A DNA stretch of 64,000 nucleotides from Nitrospira sp. (lineage in GTDB: Bacteria; Nitrospirota; Nitrospiria; Nitrospirales; Nitrospiraceae). Below the pieces are notes generated by a model, which saw only the letters and a list, made by a program, of their open reading frames with translations, was not told the origin of the DNA and did not search any database. How positions within the stretch are numbered: the first letter of the stretch is position 1; each line of letters starts with the position of its first letter. This document shows, piece by piece, positions 53,506 through 62,176 of the stretch. A program made the translations under genes and the position numbers. The stretch is taken from the NCBI GenBank assembly GCA_022842445.1, contig JALHPO010000007.1:1-64000 (forward strand), in the 5' to 3' direction.

Positions 53506-53550
53506 AGGGCGCAATCAGCATCCGGCGAATACACCCAACAAGGATTTGTT

Positions 53551-54954
53551 ATGGCAGGCTCGACCTTACTCGACAAAATCTGGGAATCCCATGTCGTTCG
53601 CTCAGAGCCGGACGGAACCACACTGCTGTATATCGATCGGCAGCTCGTCCATGAAGTGACGTCTCCCCAGGCATTTGAAGGATTGAAGCTTGCCGGACGC
53701 CGGCCGCGGCGAACCGCGGCTACCCTTGCGGTGCCTGATCACAATGTCCCGACTACCGACCGGAAGCTTCCGATTGCAGACCCGATCAGCGCCAAACAGA
53801 TCCAAACCTTGGAGGACAATTGCCGGGATTTTGGGATCACGCTATATGGCATGAACGATGTCCGGCAAGGCGTCGTCCACGTCATCGGGCCCGAGCAAGG
53901 ATTCACCCTGCCGGGCACAACGATCGTCTGCGGAGACTCTCACACATCGACCCACGGGGCATTCGGGGCGCTGGCGTTCGGCATCGGAACCAGCGAAGTC
54001 GAACATGTGCTGGCAACCCAATGCTTGATTCAAAAGCGGCCGAAGACGATGGAAATCCGCGTCGACGGCGTGCTGTCGGATCGATGCTCGGCCAAAGACA
54101 TCATCCTCGCCATCATCGGCAAGATCGGCACTGCCGGGGGAACCGGGTATGTGATCGAATACACCGGATCGGCCATTCGCGCCCTGAGCATGGAAGGGCG
54201 GATGACGCTCTGCAATATGTCGATTGAAGGCGGAGCCCGCGCCGGCATGGTGGCACCGGATGAAAAAACGATTGCCTACATCAAGGGGCGTCCACTCTCG
54301 CCCAAAGGCGACCTTTTCGAACAAGCCGTGAATGCCTGGCACAAGCTCAAAACCGATGCGGAGGCCCGGTATGACGTGACGGTCACCTTGCGGGCGGAGG
54401 ACATCGCGCCTCAAGTCAGCTGGGGAACCAACCCCGGCATGGTGGTCGGGGTGGATCAGACCGTGCCGGACCCTAAAACAATCTCCGACCAGAACACGAA
54501 ACACGCGACGGAACGGGCGCTGGAATACATGGGTCTCACTCCCAACATGCCGATCACCGGCATCATGATCGACAAAGTGTTTATCGGCTCCTGCACCAAC
54601 TCCAGAATCGAGGACCTCCGTCTCGCCGCAAGCCTCGCGAAGGGGAAACGGGTGGCAAAAACGGTCCATGCGATGGTGGTACCCGGATCGGGGCTCGTCA
54701 AGCAGCAAGCAGAAGCGGAAGGGCTGGACCGTGTGTTCCGCGAGGCCGGATTTGAATGGCGCGAAGCGGGCTGCAGCATGTGCCTGGCCATGAATGCCGA
54801 CGTCCTCCAGCCGGGCGAACGATGTGCTTCCACCAGCAATCGAAATTTTGAGGGCCGCCAGGGGGCAGGAGGCAGAACTCATCTGGTGTCGCCGGCTATG
54901 GCGGTCGCCGCTGCGATCGAAGGGCACTTTGTGGACATCAGGAACTGGCCATGA
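53551..54954 (+). CDS. leuC: 3-isopropylmalate dehydratase large subunit
   Basis: 467 residues from the ATG at 53551, after AAGGA. Aconitase-family motifs: [20 protein letters not shown], the first cluster cysteine in [18 protein letters not shown], and the pair in [11 protein letters not shown]. With LeuD it moves the hydroxyl of 2-isopropylmalate in leucine synthesis, and the same enzyme can isomerise citramalate for isoleucine, which fits the cimA gene at 18 kb. Confidence 0.95.
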   Translation: MAGSTLLDKIWESHVVRSEPDGTTLLYIDRQLVHEVTSPQAFEGLKLAGRRPRRTAATLAVPDHNVPTTDRKLPIADPISAKQIQTLEDNCRDFGITLYGMNDVRQGVVHVIGPEQGFTLPGTTIVCGDSHTSTHGAFGALAFGIGTSEVEHVLATQCLIQKRPKTMEIRVDGVLSDRCSAKDIILAIIGKIGTAGGTGYVIEYTGSAIRALSMEGRMTLCNMSIEGGARAGMVAPDEKTIAYIKGRPLSPKGDLFEQAVNAWHKLKTDAEARYDVTVTLRAEDIAPQVSWGTNPGMVVGVDQTVPDPKTISDQNTKHATERALEYMGLTPNMPITGIMIDKVFIGSCTNSRIEDLRLAASLAKGKRVAKTVHAMVVPGSGLVKQQAEAEGLDRVFREAGFEWREAGCSMCLAMNADVLQPGERCASTSNRNFEGRQGAGGRTHLVSPAMAVAAAIEGHFVDIRNWP

Positions 54955-54999
54955 GCCGCGTCGCCTTACGCCTCACGTTTCACGCCTAACGAGGAACTC

Positions 55000-55620
55000 A
55001 TGCAAGCCTTTACTACGCTCACCGGATTGGTCGCTCCGCTCGACCGGGTCAACGTCGACACGGACCAGATCATTCCCAAACAGTTTTTGAAGACAATCAA
55101 GCGGACCGGCCTTCGCGAAGGACTGTTTTTCGATTGGCGCAGGAAGAAAGATGGATCGCCGGATCCCAACTTCTTTTTAAATCAAGCCCGCTATCAGGGC
55201 GCCACGATCTTGTTGACCCGAGACAACTTCGGCAGCGGCTCATCCCGCGAACATGCACCATGGGCCTTGCTCGACCAAGGATTTCGCTGTGTCATCGCTC
55301 CGAGCTTTGCCGACATTTTCTACAACAACTGTTTCCAAAACGGGATCTTACCCGTCGTGCTGCAAGCGGACGAAGTGCTGTCCATAATGAAAGACGTCAC
55401 CGGCACAGAGGGATACCGACTCACCGTCGATCTCGGCGACCAGCGCGTGACGACACCGGATGGCGCCGCTTATCGATTTGAGGTGGACCCCTTCCGCAAA
55501 GATTGCCTCTATCGGGGGCTCGATTCCATCGGCCTCACCCTTCAACACGAAGCGGCCATCACGGCCTACGAACGCCGGCGCAAGCAGGATGCGCCGTGGC
55601 TGTTCACCGACGTCCGGTAG
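55000..55620 (+). CDS. leuD: 3-isopropylmalate dehydratase small subunit
   Basis: 206 residues, start after AACGAGGAAC. Swivel-domain motifs: [40 protein letters not shown] and [17 protein letters not shown]. Forms the heterodimer with LeuC. The two genes are 45 bases apart and co-directional. Confidence 0.95.
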   Translation: MQAFTTLTGLVAPLDRVNVDTDQIIPKQFLKTIKRTGLREGLFFDWRRKKDGSPDPNFFLNQARYQGATILLTRDNFGSGSSREHAPWALLDQGFRCVIAPSFADIFYNNCFQNGILPVVLQADEVLSIMKDVTGTEGYRLTVDLGDQRVTTPDGAAYRFEVDPFRKDCLYRGLDSIGLTLQHEAAITAYERRRKQDAPWLFTDVR

Positions 55621-55640
55621 CACACGGGAAAGGATCGCCG

Positions 55641-55982
55641 ATGAAGTGGGTGCTGACTCTGGTTGTCTTTCTCCTGGCGAGCTATCTGACGATCGCCTTC
55701 AACTGGACCTATTCGGAAGGGAATCGCGCGGGCTACATCCAAAAGTTTTCCACAAAAGGCTGGGTGTGCAAAACCCATGAAGGCGAACTGGCGATGACCA
55801 CGGTTCCGGGTCTCGCACCGGTTCTGTGGGAATTCACGGTGTGGGACGAGCGAGTCGCCGACGACCTCTCACGCGCGATGGGCAAACGAGTCATCCTGCA
55901 TTACAAAGAGTACCGCTATCTTCCGACCACCTGCTTCGGCGACACCGACTACTTCGTCGACCGCGTGGAAATCCAGGAATAG
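55641..55982 (+). CDS. Membrane-anchored small protein, unknown function
   Basis: 113 residues from the ATG at 55641, after AAAGGA. One N-terminal membrane helix (VLTLVVFLLASYLTIAF) leads to a compact domain with GNRAGYIQKFSTKGWVCKTH and LHYKEYRYLPTTCFGDTDYF. It contains two cysteines. I do not know the family. It follows leuD by 20 bases and could share its message. Confidence 0.75.
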   Translation: MKWVLTLVVFLLASYLTIAFNWTYSEGNRAGYIQKFSTKGWVCKTHEGELAMTTVPGLAPVLWEFTVWDERVADDLSRAMGKRVILHYKEYRYLPTTCFGDTDYFVDRVEIQE

Positions 55983-56011
55983 CCGCCGGCAGACTTGTTA
56001 GCATCCTGCCG

Positions 56012-57118
56012 TTAGAGCCATTTGCGCTGCCGGAATCCGATCAGCATCCCACCCGCGACGAGGCCCATGATTCCCAGGATCAGCGGATACCCCCATTCCC
56101 ATTTCAGTTCCGGCATATGTTCGAAATTCATCCCGTAAATGCTCGCGATAAAGCTGAGCGGCATAAAGATCGTCGTGATGACCGTGAGCACGCGCATGAC
56201 GGCATTCAAACGATAGCTGACGCTTGAAAGGTAGATGTCGAGGCTGGACGAGACCATCTCGCGCAACGTCTCGATCGTATCGACGATTTGTATCACATGG
56301 TCATGGACGTCACGGAAAAACACCTTGATGGGCTCGCGCAGGAATGGATGTTCCGACCGGGAAAGGCTGTTAAGGGCCTCCCGGAGAGGCCAGACAGCCC
56401 GGCGGACGAACAATAGCTGCCGTTTGAGTGCGTGGATGTCCCTCAGCGTGTCCGGGTTCGGATTCGCCACTACCCTTTCTTGTAGCGCTTCGATCTTTTC
56501 ACCCAGTATTTCCAGCACCGCAAAATATTCGTCCACGACCGCGTCCACCAACGCATAGAGCAGGTAGTCCGATCCGTGCTGACGGAGCCGCCCCTTGCCG
56601 CTACGCAATCGATCGCGGACCGGACGAAACACATCAGTTCCATTCTCCTGGAACGACAGCACGTAGTTGCGCCCGATCACGAAACTGATCTGCTCAACCA
56701 GGGTGTCTCCTCGGTCGGTCCCGGTCAGCATCTTCATAACCAGGAACAAACAGGTCTCGTAATCGTCCAGCTTGGGCCGCTGATCCGTATTCGCGATGTC
56801 TTCCAAGAGAAGAGGATGAAGACCGAACTGCTTCCCAATCGCCTCCAGCACATCGACCTTGTGCACGCCGCTGACATTGATCCACGTGACCGTTTCGTCC
56901 ACGGGCAGGCGCAGATCGTTCGGATCTAGGACGGAGCGCTCGTCGCATTGCGCACCTGAATAGGTGAACAGCGTGATCGCAACCGTGTCCGCCCGCTGTT
57001 CACCGATGTGAATCAGCGTGCCGGGCGACAATCCTGTCTTCTTCGATCGCTTCTGCACCAGCTTCATAGGAGTGTGCTTGTACGCAGATTCCCGCGGGAG
57101 GTCAAGTCTGCCCGGCAT
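56012..57118 (-). CDS. corA: CorA-type magnesium/cobalt transporter
   Basis: 368 residues from the ATG at 57118, chosen for the AAAAGGAAC site; a later ATG at 57067 has none. A long cytosolic N-terminal domain is followed by two C-terminal membrane helices with the GMN signature in ASIYGMNFEHMPEL. The helix VLTVITTIFMPLSFIASIYG is the pore helix of the family. It moves Mg2+ across the inner membrane. Confidence 0.93.
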   Translation of the reverse strand: MPGRLDLPRESAYKHTPMKLVQKRSKKTGLSPGTLIHIGEQRADTVAITLFTYSGAQCDERSVLDPNDLRLPVDETVTWINVSGVHKVDVLEAIGKQFGLHPLLLEDIANTDQRPKLDDYETCLFLVMKMLTGTDRGDTLVEQISFVIGRNYVLSFQENGTDVFRPVRDRLRSGKGRLRQHGSDYLLYALVDAVVDEYFAVLEILGEKIEALQERVVANPNPDTLRDIHALKRQLLFVRRAVWPLREALNSLSRSEHPFLREPIKVFFRDVHDHVIQIVDTIETLREMVSSSLDIYLSSVSYRLNAVMRVLTVITTIFMPLSFIASIYGMNFEHMPELKWEWGYPLILGIMGLVAGGMLIGFRQRKWL

Positions 57119-57163
57119 CCGTTCCTTTTCTTCTGTCTCAGGCCCTGATACGCTGTCGCCACG

Positions 57164-57955
57164 ATGTGGGACCGCGAACTTCGAATTCTGAGCGAAGCGA
57201 TGCGACTCGCCGGCGCAGAGGCGCTGCGATGTGCCTCCGAGGGATTCGAGATTTATACCAAGTCTGATCGATCGCCGGTCACCTCAGCCGACCTGGCAAT
57301 CGATCGGATACTTTACACGCACGTGTTGGACGCGTTTCCCGGCGACGGATGGCTGTCGGAAGAGTCACCGGACAATTCTGACCGGTTACAAAAGCGGCGT
57401 GTCTGGGTGATCGATCCGATCGACGGGACCAAGGCGTTTATCAAGAGAGAACCGGAATTCTGTATTTCCGCCGCGCTCGTCGTGGACGGACATCCCGTGG
57501 TCGCGGCCGTCTTCAACCCTTCATCCGACGAGCTATTCACCGCTATGAAGGGAGGAGGCCTTCTGCTCAACCACCAACCGGTCCCGCTCCATGAAGACCT
57601 GAAGAGCCAAGAGCCTGTCATCGCGTTCAGCCCCTGGGAGCTGCAGATCGGACGCTTCCGATCCCTGGAAACACTCGCCGCCCACCGACCTATGCGATCC
57701 ATCGCCTGGGCCCTCGCCCTGGCGGCCAGCGGACGAATCCACGCAGTCGCCACGCTGGAGCCCGAGAATGAATGGGATGTCGCAGCCGGCACGCTGCTGA
57801 TTCAAGAGGCGGGAGGAACCCTGTGCGATGGAAGCGGGCAGGACCTCGAATTCAACAGACCCGTTCCCCGCTATGAAGGAATCATCGCTGCACATCCGTC
57901 CTGCCCGGATCCGGTCGCGCAGCAGCTGCAAGAGCTTTCCCGCACGGGGAAATAA
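57164..57955 (+). CDS. cysQ: 3'(2'),5'-bisphosphate nucleotidase CysQ / inositol monophosphatase-like
   Basis: 263 residues. Metal-site motifs of the family are present: SADLAIDRIL, WLSEESPDNSD, VIDPIDGTKAFIKREPEFCI and ENEWDVAAGTLLIQEAGGTL. The TKxFI variant of the DPIDGT motif favours CysQ over true inositol monophosphatase. It removes pAp formed in sulfate assimilation. Diverges from corA. Confidence 0.88.
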   Translation: MWDRELRILSEAMRLAGAEALRCASEGFEIYTKSDRSPVTSADLAIDRILYTHVLDAFPGDGWLSEESPDNSDRLQKRRVWVIDPIDGTKAFIKREPEFCISAALVVDGHPVVAAVFNPSSDELFTAMKGGGLLLNHQPVPLHEDLKSQEPVIAFSPWELQIGRFRSLETLAAHRPMRSIAWALALAASGRIHAVATLEPENEWDVAAGTLLIQEAGGTLCDGSGQDLEFNRPVPRYEGIIAAHPSCPDPVAQQLQELSRTGK

Positions 57956-58004
57956 TCACAACTGAGGCAGAAAGTTTTGGGTGGTATCCGGTGCGGGCTG
58001 GAGT

Positions 58005-58472
58005 TCAAGGCGCGGAAGTCGTCGCACTGAGGGTAGCGCGGGAAAGCTTCTTGCTGAGATGGAACGTACCGCCTTTTTGAGCCGGCGCACGGTCTGTTCC
58101 GATCCTGACATACCACCAGGTCCCCTCGCCTTCGGTATGGTCCCGAGACAGTTTCACAGTGAAACCGCCTTCGCGATCATTTTCCTTCTGAGACCACCGG
58201 CCCATCCATGTCTGCCCATCCAATAAGATAGTCTCGAAGCGTCCGTCTTTATACGGATAGGTCCCGTTGCCCTGTTCGTCAAGCTGGAGAGTCACTACCG
58301 CGCCGTCTTCGTATTCCCATTCCCCTGCAAGAACGGACAGATCATCCGAAGGGCGCTCGGCAGAGACGGAAGACTGAACCACTGATTGACCGGCACATCC
58401 CGTCACCGACAGGACGGCGGCAAGAAGGAGCGCCGGGTACATACGCTGACTCATAGAGGAAATTGATACCAT
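58005..58472 (-). CDS. Putative lipoprotein, unknown function
   Basis: 155 residues from 58472 (an ATG at 58454 is an alternative; neither has a good ribosome site). A signal peptide ends in a lipobox VTGCAG near residue 26. The mature part has a beta-rich domain with LAGEWEYEDGAVVTLQLDEQ, YKDGRFETILLDGQTWMGRW and RDHTEGEGTWWYVRIG, resembling a small lipocalin-like or DUF-type fold. Located between cysQ and an aminotransferase gene. Confidence 0.72.
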   Translation of the reverse strand: MVSISSMSQRMYPALLLAAVLSVTGCAGQSVVQSSVSAERPSDDLSVLAGEWEYEDGAVVTLQLDEQGNGTYPYKDGRFETILLDGQTWMGRWSQKENDREGGFTVKLSRDHTEGEGTWWYVRIGTDRAPAQKGGTFHLSKKLSRATLSATTSAP

Positions 58473-58691
58473 GAATGTTTGATGCAGACAAGCCAGGATC
58501 TGCTTTGCTCGTGGGTCATTTATAAATTAGGATGATCGAATTTTCATCGGAGAAAGACTGGTCAATAGTGCACAGCCGTCAACCGAGCCCGGGCGCCCGC
58601 CCTGTCATCAGCTGCAGACTCTATAGGCGGTGGCGAAGCTGAATTCAAACTGACCCGCTACCTCTGCTTTTGATATTGGAGAGATCAGAAT

Positions 58692-59858
58692 CTAATGTCC
58701 GGCCCGGATCAGGCGCCTACAGGCCTCCTCAAGATCTGCATCGGTCTTGGCATAGCTGAAGCGAATGAAGTCGGCGCCGGTCCGGCCCGAAAAAAAGGCT
58801 TCCCCTGGAACACCCGCCACACCGGTTTGCTCCAAGAGGTACATGGCACGGGCTTTTCCAGTTGAACCAGGCAGCTTGGATGCATCTGCCAACACATAAT
58901 AGGCACCGTCTGGAATGGACGGAGTAAGCCCCGCCTCGGCCAGCGCGCTGCAAAAACGGTCGCGTTTGTCCTGATACGAGCGTGCAAGATCTCTATAGAA
59001 GTCGTCGGGCAATTCGAGGATTCCGCCCGCCACTCCCTTCTGAAGCGGAGCCGGGGCACAGACATACAATAGATCATTCATCGCGCCGATGGCTTGCGCC
59101 CATGGCCTGGCTGCGGCTGTATACCCGATGCGCCAACCCGTCACGCTGAAGGTCTTGGAGTATCCCCCGATCGTGATGGTGCGCTCGGCCATCCCGGGCA
59201 ATGCCGCCATACTCAAATGGCGCCGCCCGTCGTAGAGAAAGTATTCGTAGATTTCATCTGTAAAGACGAACAGATCATGCCGGCTGGCGAGTGCTGCGAT
59301 ACCCTCCAGCTCCTCCAGCGTGAACACCTTGCCGGATGGATTACCCGGTGAATTCACAATGATGGCCTTCGTTTTCTGTGTCATCGCCTGTTCGAGCTGA
59401 CGCGAATCGTAGCTCCACTTCGGCGGGTGCATTTTCACGAGCACCGGTATGGCCTCGACCGCCAATAATGCGCTGATATGGTACTGATAGTACGGTTCGA
59501 ATAGGATCACTTCGTCACCGGGATTCAGCAGCGCCGCACAGGCACAGTGAAATGCGCCGGTGGCCCCGGCGCTGACCGTCACCTCGGTCTCGGAATCGAC
59601 CGTGATCCCGTTATAGCGCGCCAGCTTCCCGGCAATGGCCTGCCGTAGTTCCGGTAATCCATCGAAGCGTGTGTATACATTGTAGCCGTCTTCGATCGCC
59701 CGCCCAGCCGCCCGTAGGACCGCAGGGGGTACCGGCGTATCACAAACCCCTTGCGCCATGTTGAGCCCCTTCGCGCTCACACAGGCCTGTGTCATGGCCC
59801 TGATTTCCGACTGCGCCAGATCCGCCATCCGCCGATTGACCGCACGTTCCCTCTTCAT
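58692..59858 (-). CDS. Class I aminotransferase
   Basis: 388 residues from the ATG at 59858, preceded by GAGGAGGAGGG. PLP fold type I: VSAGATGAFHCACAALLNPG, VNSPGNPSGKVF, FTDEIYEYFLYDG, the PLP lysine in GGYSKTFSVTGWRIGY and FIRFSYAK near the end. Aspartate, kynurenine or methionine aminotransferase-like functions are all possible. Separate from the aspartate operon. Confidence 0.88.
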   Translation of the reverse strand: MKRERAVNRRMADLAQSEIRAMTQACVSAKGLNMAQGVCDTPVPPAVLRAAGRAIEDGYNVYTRFDGLPELRQAIAGKLARYNGITVDSETEVTVSAGATGAFHCACAALLNPGDEVILFEPYYQYHISALLAVEAIPVLVKMHPPKWSYDSRQLEQAMTQKTKAIIVNSPGNPSGKVFTLEELEGIAALASRHDLFVFTDEIYEYFLYDGRRHLSMAALPGMAERTITIGGYSKTFSVTGWRIGYTAAARPWAQAIGAMNDLLYVCAPAPLQKGVAGGILELPDDFYRDLARSYQDKRDRFCSALAEAGLTPSIPDGAYYVLADASKLPGSTGKARAMYLLEQTGVAGVPGEAFFSGRTGADFIRFSYAKTDADLEEACRRLIRAGH

Positions 59859-59937
59859 GGAATCCCTCCTCCTCTTTGCGATCTCCTTTCTCGCAAACAT
59901 CTGGGCATCCGTCAACTAGGGAATGAGTGACGAGTTG

Positions 59938-60657
59938 CTAGGTTTGGAGGTTGCGCGATGGGAGAATAGGTGCCGGAAATGCGAAACTCGAAACATTCTC
60001 CGTTCCCATCAAGAATGCAGATTGTGACACCGCTTGGGTCTGCTTCATCGGCGCAGACCCGGGGCGAGACTTGCAGGATGACCGTCCCTCAGACTGTCCA
60101 CATCGGTGTTGCCCCTTATAATGCTCGTAGTGCCGCAAGACCTTCCGAACGTAGGACCGCGTTTCCCGAATACGGGGAATCTTTCCGCCCTTTACGCGAT
60201 GCACCCCGGCGTTGTAGGCCGCCAGGGCCAACGGCAAATCACCTTCGTAGAGATTGAGCAAATGGCGCAGTTGCTTGGCGCCGCCCCTGATGTTCTGCAA
60301 TGGATCGTGGACATCAGCCACCCGCAAGGTCGCCGCCGTATCCGGTGTCAGTTGCATCAACCCCACGGCTCCCTTGTGCGACACCACGTCCTGGCGAAAG
60401 TCCGATTCGGTCTTGATCACCGCGCGAAGCAAATCCGGGTCGAGACGATAGCGGACGGCATAGAATGCGATCGCTCGTCGAATTTCCTGGGAGGAATAGC
60501 GGACGGCCCCCTCATAATCCCGTTTAGTCGGGAGAGGGGTCGCCGCGATCATCACGCATGAAAGGAATAGGACCAGCATGCAGCGCAGTGGGAACGCGGC
60601 GCCGCTGAGAGGCCATATCGGTTTTTGAAAAGCCACATTGCGACCTGATCGTTCCAT
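59938..60657 (-). CDS. Lytic transglycosylase
   Basis: 239 residues. A hydrophobic N-terminal segment (CMLVLFLSCVMIAATPLP) targets it to the envelope; a start at the ATG 60579 would give a more usual signal. The SLT domain has the catalytic Glu in AVIKTESDFRQDVVSHKGAV followed by GLMQLTPDTA and ALAAYNAGVHRVKGG. It cleaves peptidoglycan glycan strands. The C-terminal tail is Ser/Gln rich and not conserved. Confidence 0.9.
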   Translation of the reverse strand: MERSGRNVAFQKPIWPLSGAAFPLRCMLVLFLSCVMIAATPLPTKRDYEGAVRYSSQEIRRAIAFYAVRYRLDPDLLRAVIKTESDFRQDVVSHKGAVGLMQLTPDTAATLRVADVHDPLQNIRGGAKQLRHLLNLYEGDLPLALAAYNAGVHRVKGGKIPRIRETRSYVRKVLRHYEHYKGQHRCGQSEGRSSCKSRPGSAPMKQTQAVSQSAFLMGTENVSSFAFPAPILPSRNLQT

Positions 60658-60785
60658 GTTTCATGGAAGGACCCGGGTCACAGACTCTTCACTCAAGAGC
60701 CATGCCGTTTTAGCCGGTCATAACCCTATGATGACTCACACAAACTCGAATCATGTTCTGTGCGATATATGCGACACCCGCGATA

Positions 60786-60807
60786 ATCCGGCCATTTTTT
60801 GCCGGAT
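60786..60807. repeat. Hairpin downstream of msrA
   Basis: ATCCGGC, loop CATTTTTT, GCCGGAT, about 30 bases past the msrA stop on the minus strand. No U run follows, so a terminator role is uncertain. Confidence 0.35.
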
Positions 60808-60834
60808 GGGCCGATTACCGATTCGGACAGACTC

Positions 60835-61455
60835 CTACGACTTGCCCCACAAAACCTCCAAACGCTGAGCCCGTCCGCAGCTGAACTTGTAGTATTTATA
60901 TCTGACCGGATTCTTCTTGTAGTAATCCTGGTGGTAATCTTCCGCCGGGTAGAATGTCGAGGCTTTCACCAACTCCGTGACAATCGGCGCGGAAAACCGT
61001 TTGGATCGTTCGATCGCAGATTTCGATTCCTCCGAAAGCCGTCGCTCCTCCTCCGTCCCGTAGAAAACGGCGGACCGATATTGGCTTCCATGGTCGCAGA
61101 ACTGGGCATTCGGCGTCACCGGATCGATGTTGCGCCAAAAGGCCTCCAGCAATTTCTGATAACTGACTGTGGCCGGATCGTAGCTGACTTCGACCGCTTC
61201 GGCGTGGCCGGTCCTCCCCGCGGAAACCTGCTCATAGGTGGGATCAGACACGGTTCCACCCATATAGCCGGACACCACCGAGACAACGCCCTCCACTTTT
61301 TCAAACGCCTCTTCCATGCACCAGAAGCAGCCGCCCGCAAAATAAGCTTTCGCCGGCGTCGCCGCTTCGCCCACCGAACCTGGCGGCGAGACCGTGATTG
61401 CGCCGAACATACAGACACCGATCGCGAAATATGACACGCGTCGAATCGACATCAT
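60835..61455 (-). CDS. msrA: Exported peptide methionine sulfoxide reductase A
   Basis: 206 residues from the ATG at 61455, after AAGGAGGATGAAGCC. A signal peptide (VSYFAIGVCMFGAITVS) precedes the MsrA domain with the active-site AYFAGGCFWCMEEAFEKVEG and GYMGGTVSDPTYEQVSAGRT, and HDG-type CDHGSQYRSAVFY. A resolving Cys is likely at KFSCGRAQRLEV. It repairs oxidised methionines in the envelope. Confidence 0.92.
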   Translation of the reverse strand: MMSIRRVSYFAIGVCMFGAITVSPPGSVGEAATPAKAYFAGGCFWCMEEAFEKVEGVVSVVSGYMGGTVSDPTYEQVSAGRTGHAEAVEVSYDPATVSYQKLLEAFWRNIDPVTPNAQFCDHGSQYRSAVFYGTEEERRLSEESKSAIERSKRFSAPIVTELVKASTFYPAEDYHQDYYKKNPVRYKYYKFSCGRAQRLEVLWGKS

Positions 61456-61606
61456 GGCTTCATCCTCCTTATTCCGCTTCTGAACATGCGTCGTCCAGGC
61501 AGACGACATCTTACATCCTACGATGTCCAGACGGAATGAGTGACCGGCGCTGCGAGGAGTTGTCGTGGGGGGCTACGTCTTGGTGCTATGAGACCTGTTT
61601 TTCTTA

Positions 61607-62149
61607 TCACAAAGAGATGTCGTCATAGCCATCGCGCCCTGCAGACCGTGGATGCCGATTGCGTCCCTCCACCTGTTTCATAATCAACGCAATGGCATCT
61701 TCCGGCGAAGCAGCGGCAGCAACCAGCCGCTTCCCCAGCTTGCGAAAGAACGCCACATCCGCCGCCGACGCCTCGACCAAAATGACGGGCTTCCCCGCCT
61801 TCACAGCCAAGGCCACTTCCGACACCGTCCCTGAACCACTCAACCCGCACGCGACGACTACCTGGCTTGTCAGCACATTGATGTTGTTGCGGCCGCTGCC
61901 CATTTCCGTCATGATCGGCACATCGACATGGCGGGATACCCTGTCCTTGGCTGTGGGCAAGACACCGATCGTCAGGCTCCCACCGACTCGCTTGGCGCCT
62001 TCGCACGCGGCGTCCATGACACCGACGTCACGACCTCCTGTCAGCACGACCCAGCCGCGCCGCGCAATCAACTCTCCCAGAATTCGCGCGTTGTCGAGGT
62101 CCTTCTTCTTGGCCTTCGCCGGCCCCATCACTCCTACAATAAATCGCAT
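61607..62149 (-). CDS. LOG/SLOG-type protein (TIGR00725-like)
   Basis: 180 residues, start after GGGAGGATCG. Rossmann-type domain: VMGPAKAKKKDLDNARILGE, GWVVLTGGRDVGVMDAACEG, ACGLSGSGTVSEVALAVKAG. These match the TIGR00725/SLOG group, related to lysine decarboxylase-like LOG proteins, but the canonical PGGxGTxxE reads GLSGSGTVSE here, so cytokinin phosphoribohydrolase activity is not assured. Ligand and role unknown. Confidence 0.8.
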   Translation of the reverse strand: MRFIVGVMGPAKAKKKDLDNARILGELIARRGWVVLTGGRDVGVMDAACEGAKRVGGSLTIGVLPTAKDRVSRHVDVPIMTEMGSGRNNINVLTSQVVVACGLSGSGTVSEVALAVKAGKPVILVEASAADVAFFRKLGKRLVAAAASPEDAIALIMKQVEGRNRHPRSAGRDGYDDISL

Positions 62150-62176
62150 CGATCCTCCCCATCGTCGTGCAATCGA

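Noticed and set aside
53842..54927. Long open frame antisense to leuC (361 codons)
   Set aside because: It lies wholly inside the well-supported leuC gene, has no recognisable protein features and reflects GC-rich codon bias.
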